From Rhodospirillaceae bacterium (GTDB taxonomy: Bacteria > Pseudomonadota > Alphaproteobacteria > UBA7985): 39,664 nt of DNA. Where the stretch lies: assembly GCA_002711265.1 (NCBI GenBank), contig PAGB01000056.1, positions 11,920-51,583 of the forward strand, read 5' to 3'. Under the pieces are notes generated by a model. That model made no database searches. It was not told where the DNA came from and saw only the letters and a list, made by a program, of their open reading frames with translations. Both the position numbers and the translations under genes were made by a program. How positions within the stretch are numbered: position 1 is the first letter of the stretch; each line of letters opens with the position of its first letter. Positions 1 through 9,600 of the stretch are shown here, one piece after another.

Positions 1-2
1 AG

Positions 3-1376
3 GCCGGGCTGCTGGACCTGAAGAATTCGATCTACGGCCTTTGCGTCGTCGCCATGCTCTACCACGCAGCCGCCTGGGAGTTCACCGGGCTGATGGCGCA
101 GCGCCGGGGCCAGCTCGGCGGTGGCCGGACCACCGCCGCACCGGCTTGGTCCGGGGCGGGACTGCGTTCAGGCCTGCTCGGCTTCAGCCTGATCTTCGCG
201 ACTGTGTTCGGCTGGATCGGCCTGACCATGGTCGGCAGCCTGCTCACCTACGCCGATGGCGCCTCGCTGTGGGGCAGCCTCGGGACGGCCGTGGGCGACC
301 TGATCCGCTATGGCTCCAACGATCCGCGCGAGCTGGCCAGCATCGGCGTGGAGACCAGTCAGCCGGACACCATCGACCGTGGTGCGGTCAACCGCCCGGC
401 GCTGCTGGCCGTGATCGTCGCCAGCGGCGTGCTCGTCGCCTACTTCTTCGCCCGGGCCTGGGCCGTGGTGCCGCTACGCCATCGCCGGCCCAGGCGCGCC
501 TTCACCTTCCACGCCTGGGGGGCCATGGGCGGGCTGCACGGCCTGCGGGTCGCAGCAGTAATGATCGTGATGAGCGGCGGCTTCGTCGCGCTGTTCAACC
601 TCGCACCGCTGGGCTGGCTCGGCCCTTACGCCGCGCTGCTGGCCTCGGGTGCAGCGCTGCTGGTGCTGCTGGTGGCGACCTGGCTGATCGCCGACCGGGT
701 GTTCAGCCCGGATCTGGTCCTGCCCGCCCGGTGTCAGGCCAAGATTTGTGGCATCACCACGCCGGAAACGCTGAAGGCCGTGATCGACGGCGGCGCGACC
801 CACGTCGGCTTTGTCTTCTTTGAAAAGTCCCCCCGTCACCTGAGTTTCGAGGCCGCCGCCGCGCTGAGCGCGCAGGCCGATGGCCGGATCAGCCGGGTCG
901 GGCTGGTGGTCGAGCCCAGCGACGCCTTCCTCGACGACCTACTCGCCGCGGTGGAGCTGGATATGCTGCAGGTTCACGCCCACGCCGGCGCCGAACGCTT
1001 CGCCGAAATCCGGGAGCGCACGGGGCTGCCCGTGCTCGCCGTGGTGTCGGTGGCCGAGGTGGACGACCTGCGCGAGGTGCCTGCCCTGCGTCGGGTGGCC
1101 GACGGCCTGCTGTTCGATGCCAAGCCGCCCAAGGATGCGGAACTGCCCGGCGGCAATGCCCTGTCCTTCGATCACCGGGTGCTGGCCGCCGCCAAGCTGG
1201 GCAACACCCCGTGGATGCTCGCCGGGGGCCTGACGCCAGAGAACGTGGCCGAGGCCATCGCCGTCACCCAGCCCACCTACGTCGATGTTTCATCAGGCGT
1301 CGAAAGCGAGGGTCAGCGCGGCACCAAGGACCCAGCGAAGATCAGAGCCTTTCTCGCCGCAGTTGCCCGCGCCTGA
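3..1376 (+). CDS. trpF: Membrane protein region fused in frame to phosphoribosylanthranilate isomerase (5' end outside window)
   Basis: The reading frame is open from the left window edge to the TGA at 1374-1376, so the 5' end is missing. The C-terminal ~215 residues are TrpF, which isomerises N-(5'-phosphoribosyl)anthranilate in tryptophan synthesis: the KICGIT motif with the catalytic Cys is at about 732-760 and a LLFDAK segment carries the expected Asp. Before it lie about four hydrophobic segments (near 180-250, 400-460, 550-600, 640-700) typical of an inner-membrane protein of a family I do not recognise. The first in-frame ATG in the window is at 54. No stop codon separates the two parts; GTG 699 could be an internal start for a free TrpF, but ribosomes from upstream would still make the fusion. 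It is followed 46 nt later by trpB. TrpF identity is sure; the fusion, rather than a lost stop or sequencing error, is inference. Confidence 0.85.
   Translation, partial: AGLLDLKNSIYGLCVVAMLYHAAAWEFTGLMAQRRGQLGGGRTTAAPAWSGAGLRSGLLGFSLIFATVFGWIGLTMVGSLLTYADGASLWGSLGTAVGDLIRYGSNDPRELASIGVETSQPDTIDRGAVNRPALLAVIVASGVLVAYFFARAWAVVPLRHRRPRRAFTFHAWGAMGGLHGLRVAAVMIVMSGGFVALFNLAPLGWLGPYAALLASGAALLVLLVATWLIADRVFSPDLVLPARCQAKICGITTPETLKAVIDGGATHVGFVFFEKSPRHLSFEAAAALSAQADGRISRVGLVVEPSDAFLDDLLAAVELDMLQVHAHAGAERFAEIRERTGLPVLAVVSVAEVDDLREVPALRRVADGLLFDAKPPKDAELPGGNALSFDHRVLAAAKLGNTPWMLAGGLTPENVAEAIAVTQPTYVDVSSGVESEGQRGTKDPAKIRAFLAAVARA
732..1376 (+). other. trpF: TrpF domain within the fused ORF
   Basis: This is the stretch that aligns with a normal free-standing TrpF barrel, starting just before KICGIT and ending at the stop. 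It is marked separately because the enzyme may also be made from an internal start such as GTG 699; there is no in-frame ATG between the last hydrophobic segment and KICGIT. Confidence 0.7.
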
Positions 1377-1422
1377 AACACTGTTAGTCTCTCCCCGATT
1401 CTGTAGCCAAAACGGAAAAATC

Positions 1423-2661
1423 ATGTCGACGCCCAACTCCTACATGACCGGTCCGGACGAGCGTGGCTTGTTCGGTATCTTCGGCGGCCGCTTCGTCGCT
1501 GAAACGCTGATGCCTCTGATCCTCGACCTTGAACGCGAGTGGGGCGAGGCCAAGCCAGACCCGGCCTTCTGGGAAGAGTTCAACATGCTGGCCAAGGACT
1601 ACGTTGGCCGGCCCAGCCCGCTGTATTTTGCCGAGCGGCTGACCGAGGAACTCGGCGGCGCCAAGATCTACTTCAAGCGCGACGAGCTGAACCACACCGG
1701 CGCGCACAAGATCAACAACTGTCTGGGCCAGATCCTGCTCGCCCGCCGCATGGGCAAGACCCGGATCATCGCCGAGACCGGCGCGGGTCAGCACGGCGTG
1801 GCAACGGCGACGGTCTGCGCGCTGTTCGGCCTGCCCTGTACCGTCTACATGGGCGCGACCGACGTCGAGCGGCAGGCGCCGAACGTATTCCGCATGCGCC
1901 TGCTCGGTGCCGAGATCAAGCCGGTGACCTCCGGCTCTGGCACGCTCAAAGACGCGATGAACGAAGCCCTGCGCGACTGGGTCACCAACGTCGAAGACAC
2001 CTTCTACATCATCGGCACGGCGGCTGGCCCACACCCCTACCCGGCCATGGTCCGGGACTTCCAGTCGGTGATTGGTAAGGAAGCCAAGGAACAGATGCTC
2101 GAACGCGAAGGCCGCCTGCCGGACTCGCTGGTCGCCTGTATCGGCGGTGGGTCGAATGCGCTGGGCCTGTTCCACCCCTTCCTCGACGACAAGGACGTGC
2201 GCATCATCGGCGTCGAAGCCGGGGGCCACGGGCTTGAGGGTGACGAGCACGCCGCCTCCCTGACCGGGGGTAAGCCGGGCGTGCTGCACGGCAACCGCAC
2301 CTACCTGTTGCAGGACGAGGACGGCCAGATTATCGAGGGCCACTCGATTTCCGCCGGGCTCGACTATCCGGGTATCGGACCGGAGCACTCCTGGCTGCGC
2401 GATATGGGCCGGGTCGAATACGTCTACGCCAAGGACACCGAGGCGCTGGAAGCCTTCCAGCTGTGCTGCCGGACCGAGGGCATCATCCCGGCGCTGGAGC
2501 CGAGCCACGCGCTCGCCCACGTGACCAAGATCGCGCCGGATCTGCCCAAGGACCACATCATGATCATGAACATGTGCGGCAGGGGCGATAAGGACATCTT
2601 CACTGTGGCCAAGCACCTGGGCTTCGACATGGCTTCGGTCATGGGAGAAACCACCCAATGA
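1423..2661 (+). CDS. trpB: Tryptophan synthase beta subunit
   Basis: TrpB condenses indole with L-serine to give L-tryptophan, using pyridoxal phosphate, in the alpha2beta2 complex with TrpA. The 412-residue product has the family N-terminus ([15 protein letters not shown]), the PLP lysine in HTGAHKINN (Lys96), the ETGAGQHG loop and the GGGSNA phosphate-binding loop. The open frame extends upstream to 1285, but that part overlaps the trpF coding end and does not look like TrpB, so ATG 1423 is chosen; the protein then starts [10 protein letters not shown], as TrpB proteins do. Its stop overlaps the trpA start (ATGA at 2658-2661), which would couple equal synthesis of both subunits. Confidence 0.97.
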   Translation: MSTPNSYMTGPDERGLFGIFGGRFVAETLMPLILDLEREWGEAKPDPAFWEEFNMLAKDYVGRPSPLYFAERLTEELGGAKIYFKRDELNHTGAHKINNCLGQILLARRMGKTRIIAETGAGQHGVATATVCALFGLPCTVYMGATDVERQAPNVFRMRLLGAEIKPVTSGSGTLKDAMNEALRDWVTNVEDTFYIIGTAAGPHPYPAMVRDFQSVIGKEAKEQMLEREGRLPDSLVACIGGGSNALGLFHPFLDDKDVRIIGVEAGGHGLEGDEHAASLTGGKPGVLHGNRTYLLQDEDGQIIEGHSISAGLDYPGIGPEHSWLRDMGRVEYVYAKDTEALEAFQLCCRTEGIIPALEPSHALAHVTKIAPDLPKDHIMIMNMCGRGDKDIFTVAKHLGFDMASVMGETTQ

Positions 2662-3473
2662 CCACGCGGATCGACACTAAATTTGCCGCGCTGAAGGCCG
2701 AAGGCCGGCCGGGCTTCGTCTCCTACATCATGTCTGGTGACCCGGACTACGACACCAGTCTGGAAATCCTGCGCGGGCTCCCCGACGCCGGCGCGGATGT
2801 CATCGAGCTGGGCATGTGCTTCACCGACCCCATGGCCGATGGCGTCGCGATCCAGCTGGCCGCGCAGCGGGCGCTGGCCGGCGGGCAGACCCTGCCCAAG
2901 ACGCTGGAGCTGGTGCAGGAATTCCGCAAGCAGAACAGCGAAACCCCGCTGATCCTCATGGGCTACTACAACCCGATCTACATCTACGGGGTCGATGCCT
3001 TCCTCGCTGCCGCCAAGGCCGCCGGGGTCGACGGCCTGATCGTCGTGGACCTGCCGCCCGAAGAAGACGACGAGCTTTGCATTCCGGCGAACAAGGCCGG
3101 GATGAACTTCATCCGCCTCGCCACCCCGACCACGGACGAAGCCCGCCTGCCGGCCGTGCTGCAGAACACGTCGGGCTTTGTCTACTACGTGTCGATCACC
3201 GGCATCACCGGCGCCGGTTCCGCGCAGCAGGACGCCGTTGCCGCGGCGGTCGGGCGGCTCAAGGCCTTCACCGACCTGCCGATCGCCGTGGGTTTCGGGA
3301 TCACCACCCCCGAACAAGTGGCGGAAATCGGCTCGGTTGCCGACGCTGCCGTGGTCGGTTCGGCCATCGTCCGGCAGATCGAGGCCAACCTCGACGAACA
3401 CGGCAGGGCGAAGCCCGGGCTGGTCGACGCTGTGCTAGATTTCACCCGCACCCTTTCGCAGGCCGTCCGCTAA
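2658..3473 (+). CDS. trpA: Tryptophan synthase alpha subunit
   Basis: TrpA cleaves indole-3-glycerol phosphate to indole and glyceraldehyde 3-phosphate and channels indole to TrpB. The 271-residue protein is of normal length. The two catalytic acids are visible as Glu50 (DVIELG) and Asp61 (DPMADG), matching Glu49 and Asp60 of the well-studied enterobacterial enzyme. The phosphate-binding end of the barrel shows GFGI and AAVVGSAIV. The usual P in ELGxPFSDP is Cys here (ELGMCFTDP), a mild variation. The start overlaps the trpB stop by four bases, and accD follows after 16 nt, so it belongs to one transcription unit with both. Confidence 0.97.
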   Translation: MTTRIDTKFAALKAEGRPGFVSYIMSGDPDYDTSLEILRGLPDAGADVIELGMCFTDPMADGVAIQLAAQRALAGGQTLPKTLELVQEFRKQNSETPLILMGYYNPIYIYGVDAFLAAAKAAGVDGLIVVDLPPEEDDELCIPANKAGMNFIRLATPTTDEARLPAVLQNTSGFVYYVSITGITGAGSAQQDAVAAAVGRLKAFTDLPIAVGFGITTPEQVAEIGSVADAAVVGSAIVRQIEANLDEHGRAKPGLVDAVLDFTRTLSQAVR

Positions 3474-3489
3474 CCCCATCTGAGTCGCT

Positions 3490-4440
3490 ATGAACTGGCT
3501 ATCCGATCACGTCCGTCCCCGTATCCAGCGCCTCGTCGGTGAGCGAAAAGACACGCCCGACAACCTCTGGACCAAGTGCCGCTCCTGCGACCAGATGCTG
3601 TTCCTGAAGGCGCTTGAAGAGAACCTGAACGTCTGCACCAACTGCGGGCATCACCACGCCATGTCGGTGGAAGAGCGGCTGAACAGCCTGTTCGACCCCG
3701 GGTACCAGCGGCTGGACATGCCCGAGCTGCCCGCCGATCCGCTGAAGTTCAAGGACAAGAAGCCCTACCCCGCGCGGCTGCGCGAGTACCAGTCCCGCAC
3801 CGGGGAGAAAGATGCCATCGTTGTGGCAAGCGGCCAGATGGGCGGCAGCCCGGTTGTGATCGCGGCCTTCAACTTTGCCTTCATGGGCGGATCGATGGGC
3901 CGCGCGGTCGGTGAAGGTCTGGTACGGGCCGCCGACGAAGCGCTGCGCCTCAATGCCTCGCTGCTGGTCATCCCAGCCAGCGGCGGTGCGCGCATGCAGG
4001 AAGGCATCCTGAGCCTGATGCAGATGCCGCGATCGATCATCGCCGTGGAGCGGATGCGCGAGGCGCGCCTGCCCTACATCGTCCTGCTCACCAACCCGAC
4101 CACCGGCGGCGTGACGGCGAGCTTCGCCATGCTCGGCGATCTGACCCTGTCCGAGCCGGACGCCGTGATCGGCTTCGCCGGTCGCCGGGTGATCGAAGAG
4201 ACCATCCGCGAGCAACTGCCCGACGACTTCCAGACGGCCGAATACCTGCAGGACCACGGGATGGTCGATCAGGTGGTCAGCCGGCTCGAACTGCGCGACC
4301 GGCTGGTGATGCTGTTCAGCCTGCTGCGCAACGTACCCGGCTCGCCTGCGTCCACGAGCAATGGCACCCAGCAAGCGGACGAGACCGATCTTCCGGTGAT
4401 GCAGGAGGACGAGCCCAACCCGAGTTTTGATCAGGTATGA
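3490..4440 (+). CDS. accD: Acetyl-CoA carboxylase carboxyltransferase beta subunit
   Basis: AccD is the beta half of the carboxyltransferase that makes malonyl-CoA for fatty-acid synthesis, working with AccA (not in this window). The N-terminal four-cysteine zinc ribbon is complete: Cys30, Cys33, Cys49 and Cys52. The following crotonase-like core contains the GGSMG and SGGARMQEG segments that shape the oxyanion hole. The 316 residues include a short acidic, polar tail after about residue 280 that looks disordered. The gene starts 16 nt after trpA and overlaps folC by ATGA at 4437-4440. The trpA-accD-folC order is common in Alphaproteobacteria. Confidence 0.97.
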   Translation: MNWLSDHVRPRIQRLVGERKDTPDNLWTKCRSCDQMLFLKALEENLNVCTNCGHHHAMSVEERLNSLFDPGYQRLDMPELPADPLKFKDKKPYPARLREYQSRTGEKDAIVVASGQMGGSPVVIAAFNFAFMGGSMGRAVGEGLVRAADEALRLNASLLVIPASGGARMQEGILSLMQMPRSIIAVERMREARLPYIVLLTNPTTGGVTASFAMLGDLTLSEPDAVIGFAGRRVIEETIREQLPDDFQTAEYLQDHGMVDQVVSRLELRDRLVMLFSLLRNVPGSPASTSNGTQQADETDLPVMQEDEPNPSFDQV

Positions 4441-5726
4441 GCCTCGAACCAGCTGGGGTTCAGACGGCGCTCGACCGCTTCCTCGCCCTGCACCCTAAGC
4501 TGATCGACCTGTCGCTCGACCGGCTCGACGCCCTGCTCGAAGACCTCGGCCGACCGGAGCTCAGAATGCCCCCGGCCATCCACGTCGCCGGGACCAACGG
4601 CAAGGGCTCGACCCTCGCCTTTCTCAAAGCCATCATCGAAGCATCGGGCAAGACCGCCCACGTCTACACCAGCCCGCATCTGGTCCGCTTTGCCGAGCGC
4701 ATCCAGCTGCGCGGGCAGACCATCAGCGACGACCGCCTGCTCGACGTTCTGACCCGGGTGCAGGACGCCAACGGCGACCAGCCGGGCACATTCTTCGAGC
4801 TGACCACTGCGGCGGCTTTCCTCGCCTTCAGCGAGACCCCCGCGGACTTCGTGTTGCTTGAAACCGGTCTGGGCGGGCGGCTGGACGCCACCAACATCCT
4901 GCCACCCGACGCGGTTGCGCTGTCGCTCATCTCCCGGATCGGGATCGACCATCAGCACTTTCTAGGTGACGGGATTGAAGCCATCGCTCGGGAAAAGGCC
5001 GGGATCTTCAAGCCCGACGTGCGGGCCTTTTTCGCCCCGCAGCAGGAAGCCGTACGGACCATCCTGCTCGAAGAAGCCGACCGACGCGGCACGCGGGCCA
5101 TACCCGCGCGGCCGATCGAGGCTGGCGTCACGCTCGGGCTGTCGGGGGCTTTCCAGCGCGATAATGCCGGGCTGGCTGCCGCCGCCGCCGCCGCCCTGGG
5201 CATCGACGAGGCCAGCATCTTGGCCGGGCTGGCACAGGCGCAGTGGGCCGCCCGCCTGTCGCTGATCACCAGCGGCGCGCTGTGGCAAGCGGCCGGAGCG
5301 GGTCGCCACGAATTGCGGCTCGACGGCGCCCACAACGCCGACGCGGGCGAGGCCATTGCCGGCAGCCTGCGAGGCGACGGGGCGGGTGACGGCTTAGGCG
5401 AAAGGCCCCTGTACCTGCTTTACGGCCTGCTGGAGACCAAGGACGCGCAGGGCTTCCTCGCCCCGCTGCTCCCGCACGTGGCAAAGGCCTGCGCGGTGCA
5501 GATCCCGGGCGCAGCGGCCAGCCTGTCCGCTGGAGATGGAGCGGCAGCGGCCAGCGCACTGGGGTGGGACGACGTGACCACAGCAGACAGCCTGCAGGCA
5601 GGCCTGAAGTCGTTCACCGACGCCCCGCCAGGGCTGGTGCTGGTCTGCGGGTCGCTCTACCTCGCCGGCGCCTTTCTGGCGGAAAATCAGGGGCTGGCCC
5701 CCACCGCAAACCGCAAGGCGGTCTGA
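4437..5726 (+). CDS. folC: Bifunctional folylpolyglutamate synthase / dihydrofolate synthase
   Basis: FolC adds L-glutamate to dihydropteroate and then to folates, with ATP. It is a 429-residue Mur-ligase-family protein. The P-loop GTNGKGS is at residues 52-58; TSPHL and the GLGGRLDATN substrate loop follow in the order expected; the C-terminal domain has LDGAHN. It starts inside the accD stop (ATGA), and the PIN-domain gene begins only 2 nt after its stop, so the two are probably co-transcribed. Nothing suggests a truncation. Confidence 0.96.
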   Translation: MSLEPAGVQTALDRFLALHPKLIDLSLDRLDALLEDLGRPELRMPPAIHVAGTNGKGSTLAFLKAIIEASGKTAHVYTSPHLVRFAERIQLRGQTISDDRLLDVLTRVQDANGDQPGTFFELTTAAAFLAFSETPADFVLLETGLGGRLDATNILPPDAVALSLISRIGIDHQHFLGDGIEAIAREKAGIFKPDVRAFFAPQQEAVRTILLEEADRRGTRAIPARPIEAGVTLGLSGAFQRDNAGLAAAAAAALGIDEASILAGLAQAQWAARLSLITSGALWQAAGAGRHELRLDGAHNADAGEAIAGSLRGDGAGDGLGERPLYLLYGLLETKDAQGFLAPLLPHVAKACAVQIPGAAASLSAGDGAAAASALGWDDVTTADSLQAGLKSFTDAPPGLVLVCGSLYLAGAFLAENQGLAPTANRKAV

Positions 5727-5728
5727 CC

Positions 5729-6202
5729 ATGGCAGCCGGGGACCTGCGCACGGCACAGAGTGTCTACTGCGACGCCAATGTGCTAATCTACCTCATCGAG
5801 AAGAACAGCGATTACCACGGGCTGGTGCGGGGTCTGCTGCAGAATCTGCGTGCGGCGGGTGCCGCGCTGATCAGCAGCGAACTGGTCATCGCCGAGTGCA
5901 TGACTGGGGCGGTTAGGCGCGGCAACCCGGACGTGATTGCCGCCTACGAGGCCTTCTTCGGTGCTTCCGATGACGGCTTACTTTCTGAAGGCGCGAAAAA
6001 CGAAGGCCTGCAGCTGATCCCGGTCAGCGACCCGATCCTGTGGGCCGTGCCTGAAGTCGCTCTGGACTTCCGCCTCGACCTGCCCGACGCGATCCACTTC
6101 GCCACCGCACTGGATCAGGGCTGCGACGCTTTCCTCACAAACGACAAAGGGTTCACCGATGGTGAACCCTTTCCGCTGGTCTATCGCCTGTCTGAACTGT
6201 GA
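5729..6202 (+). CDS. PIN-domain protein (putative ribonuclease, VapC-like, no antitoxin beside it)
   Basis: A 157-residue protein with the PIN fold signature: DANVLIY near the N-terminus (Asp15), an ELVIAE segment (Glu56), LPDAIHFATA (Asp120) and FLTNDKGF (Asp139). These acids form the metal-binding site of PIN nucleases, so the active site looks intact. The ATG at 5729 lies 2 nt after the folC stop; the frame is open further up but only through folC-overlapping sequence. No small antitoxin ORF precedes it, so this is a solitary PIN protein or an orphan toxin. Its stop (6200-6202) abuts the convergent trxA stop with no spacer. RNA substrate and role are unknown. Confidence 0.85.
   Translation: MAAGDLRTAQSVYCDANVLIYLIEKNSDYHGLVRGLLQNLRAAGAALISSELVIAECMTGAVRRGNPDVIAAYEAFFGASDDGLLSEGAKNEGLQLIPVSDPILWAVPEVALDFRLDLPDAIHFATALDQGCDAFLTNDKGFTDGEPFPLVYRLSEL
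6146..6172. terminator. Perfect 12-bp hairpin in the 3' end of the PIN gene; candidate trxA terminator
   Basis: AAAGGGTTCACC (6146-6157) is followed by the loop GAT and its exact reverse complement (6161-6172). Read on the minus strand, the stem comes about 30 nt after the trxA stop and is followed by a T-rich stretch (CCCTTTGTCGTTTG), so it fits a terminator for trxA. On the plus strand it lies within PIN codons (TNDKGFTDGEPFP) and the downstream bases are not T-rich. The position and pairing are seen directly; the function is inferred. Confidence 0.6.
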
Positions 6203-6523
6203 TCAGATGTTGCGCTCGATCCACTGCTTGATCGACGACTTGGGCTGCACGCCCGCCATCATCGCGACCGGCTGCCCATCCTTGAAGATCATCAGGGTCG
6301 GCAGGTTGCGGACGTTCAGCCCCTGTGCGGTCGCCTGATTCTGGTCGACGTTGAGCTTGGTGATGGTGATCTGGTCGGCCATCTCGTCAGAAAGTTGGTC
6401 CAGCGACGGCGCAATCGCCTTGCACGGCATGCACCAGTCTGCCCAGCAATCGACGACCACCGGTTTGTCCGACGCCACAACTTCGTTGTGGAAGGTTGCA
6501 TCGGTGACTTCTACGACTGCCAT
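6203..6523 (-). CDS. trxA: Thioredoxin
   Basis: A 106-residue cytoplasmic dithiol-disulfide exchange protein. The active site is WCMPC (Cys31, Cys34) instead of the usual WCGPC, and Cys26 replaces the Phe normally found five residues before the first active Cys. The cis-proline loop NLPTLMIF is present. The chosen ATG at 6521-6523 has a good Shine-Dalgarno sequence (AAAGGAG, about 8 nt upstream); the longer frame upstream has no thioredoxin character. An AT-rich patch at 6574-6582 may hold a -10 element for its own promoter, without a clear -35. It follows addA on the same strand (94-nt gap), as is common in Alphaproteobacteria. Confidence 0.95.
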   Translation of the reverse strand: MAVVEVTDATFHNEVVASDKPVVVDCWADWCMPCKAIAPSLDQLSDEMADQITITKLNVDQNQATAQGLNVRNLPTLMIFKDGQPVAMMAGVQPKSSIKQWIERNI

Positions 6524-6617
6524 AGTCTGGCTCCTTTCTGGTGCTGGGTCCGGCTCACCCCGAGCGGACGCATAAAATATAACGGACGACGACCCTAAGG
6601 TCTGGGCACCAGCCGCG

Positions 6618-9600
6618 TCAATCGCTGGCTGCAACTTTTGCCAGCGGCGGTAGGTCATCTGGGTTGACCGCGACTTCCATCAGCCGCGGGGTCTCCGTCC
6701 ACAACAGGAAGGTGCGGATTGGCTTGCCCGGATACAAGCCCTCCAGCACGGCTTTATAGGCGGCCAGCTGTGCACGATAGCTCGCAGCCACGTGATCAGG
6801 GTCGACGGGCGGCGGGCGGTTGGTCTTGTAGTCGACGATCCAGACATCGTGCTCGCGCTCGACCAGGCGGTCGATCTGTCCCGAAACCACCAGATGCCCG
6901 ATCAGGCCGGTCACGGCGACCTCGGCCCGGCTTTCGGGGGCAAACAGGTCGGCGAAGGCCTCACCGTCGGTGATGGCCAGCACCTCTTCCGACCACGCGT
7001 CAATCTGCGTCCCAGCGAGCCCCAGCGCCGGTCGGGCGAGGTAGCGCCGCGCGGCTGACTCGCGCTCGGCCGGGGGCAGCGCAGGCAGTCGCTGCAGCAG
7101 CGCGTGGAGCACGTTACCGCGAAAGAACGGTGAGGCCGATTTGTGTCCCCGGACAGGTGCGCCAGCCGCAGGCGCTTCGCCCGCCTGCTCCCCGAGCGCC
7201 CGCAACGAGGCTAGCGGTGAGGGCGCAGCCGGGTCTTCAAGCATCTGACTGGGGGCGAAGGGCCGCGGGGGCGAAGGTTCTTCGGGCGCAGGCGCGCGCA
7301 GCCCGGCGAGTTGGTCCAGCCCGACCCGACCCCGGGTCAGCGACGGTGCGTCTTCGGCTTTCTGGTTGCCGTCATCCCTGGCTTCAGGCGCGGGCTGGTG
7401 CGGGCTGTACAACCGGAACAGGGGCGCAGCCTTCTCCCCCTCCACGGCTGTCAGCCGTTCAATGCCAGTCGCGGGGCCGGCGGCTTCGAAGGCTTCCTTG
7501 ACCTGATCGTACCATGACGGGGCAGCGGACGTGCCCGCAGCCTTGTCTTTGTCTTTGCCCTGCTTCTGGGTCTTCCAGCCGGTGATATAAAGCCGCTCCT
7601 CCGCGCGGGTCATGGCGACGTAGAGCAGGCGCCGTTCCTCCTCCATCACCCGCTGCTTTTCGACGCGCTCCAGTGTCTCGGTCTGGTGGGGACGGTCAGC
7701 CTCGCTGGGCTTCCAGTAGGGCAACGGCCGGGCATCGAAGTTGAAGGCGCCGTCTTCGGCGGGCTCCGGATCCCACCAGCGCAGCCGGTCTCGGCTGGTG
7801 TCATCGGTCCGCCGATGGGTCTGGGGCAGGATGACGACGGGTGCCTCCAGCCCCTTGGCGCCGTGTGCTGTCATGATCCGCACCCCGCCGTCGGTGGCGT
7901 CCTGGTCGCGCTTCACCTCGATCTCGGCCTTGCGCAGCCACCCCAGAAAGCCGGGCAGCGTCGGCGTGTTGGCGCGCTCGTAGGACAGGGCCGCCCGCAG
8001 GAATTCACGCAGCGCGTCCGTCCCCTGCGGCCCCAGCCGGGCGGAGAACTTCTCCGATCCGCCGAGCCGGTTGAGCAGGAAGCTGAAGAAGCTGTGCGGG
8101 GAGGATGCCAGCTGCCCGCGCAAGGTCCGGATCAGCCCGAGCACCGCCTGCGCCTCGCCCGATCCGGCATCGGCGGCCTTGACGATGGCGGTCTCCAGCG
8201 TCTCGCCCGAACCCCGGTGGTGGGCCCAGTCGAACAGCCGGGTCTCGCTGATCCCGCAAAGCGGGCTGCGCAGCACGGTCGCCAGCGCCAGATCGTCGGC
8301 GGGCTGGAGCAGGTATTCGGTCAGCACGATCAGGTCGCGAACCGCGATTTCCTCGTGCAGCTTGAGCCGGTCGGCCCCGGCCACGCGCACGCCCCGGGTC
8401 TTGAGCCGTTGGGTCAGGGTGCTGATGAACGGCCCGGAGCGCGACCGCATTAGGATCATGATGTCTTCAGGCCGCATCGGGCGCTGACGCCCCTCCAGCC
8501 AGCCCGCATCGCCCGGCGTGGCATCGCCCCGGGTCCAGCGCGCAATGCGGTCGGCGAGGATTTCGGCCAGCTCCACTTCGGGGCGGCTTTCCTCGTCCTC
8601 GTCATCGTCGAGCAGGTTGACCGGGGCGTTATTGTCCTTGAGCGGCGGTTCGATCTGCGCCCAGACCTCGACCAGCCCACCAGCCCCCGCCTTGCCCGAG
8701 AGGTGCTCGGGCCAGCCTTCGCCGTCAAAGGTCAGCCCGCTGGCGTTGTCGCCGTAGCGGAACAGGCAGTCGACGGCGGCCAGGATCGGCTGTGAGGAGC
8801 GGAAGGTCACGTTGAGCGTCTGCGCGACCCACTGATGTCCGGCGCGCTCGACGTCGTCCTCGAAGCGGCGCTTCATAGCCTGAAACACCTGCGGATCGGC
8901 ACGCTGGAAGCCGTAGATCGACTGCTTGAGATCGCCGACGACAAAGCTGGTGCGGAAGCCCTCGTCGGGGCGGCCCATCTCCGGGTCTGTACCGTCGTAA
9001 AAGGCGTTGGTCAGCCCGCGGACGATGGCCCACTGGTCGGGGTTGGTGTCCTGCGCCTCGTCGACGAGCACGTGGCGCAGGCCCTGATCGAGTTTGAAGG
9101 CGACCCACAGCCCCGCCCCGGCCTCGGCGGTCAGCAGGCGGATGGTGCGCAGGATCAGGTCGTCAAAATCGACCCGGCTGCGCGCAGCCTTGGCGGTCTC
9201 GTAGTCGTCGAGCACGTCGAAGGCGGTATCCAGCAATGCTTCGGATATATTGGCCTGCTGCAGGGCTTTCATGGCGTTGCGCAGCGCGTAGACCTGCTGT
9301 TGCTCTCGTTCCAGAGCCTCCAACGCCTCGGGGTGCAGCGCCACAAAGGGCTTGGTCAGCAGCTTGGAGAGAATCCGGGGTTCGTCTTTGCCTGTCAGGA
9401 ACAGGTCGTTATAGATCCGCCATTCCAGCCGCCTTGCTGACTCGTTTGGAAGCCCCAGCCACTCGATAGCGTCAAAGATAACGCCGTTAACGGAGTTCCG
9501 CATTTTACCGGTAGTCTGCGCCCAATCGGCGTAGGCGCGCAGGGCGGCGCGGACCGGTTCCCGCGCCTGCCCCCCACCGATGAGGGCATCGCGGAGACCT

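Noticed and set aside
1384-2658. 424-codon minus-strand frame opposite trpB
   Set aside because: It mirrors a well-supported trpB and shows no domain of its own.
5729-6202. Complete VapBC toxin-antitoxin pair
   Set aside because: folC ends 2 nt before the PIN start and no small antitoxin ORF is found on either side.
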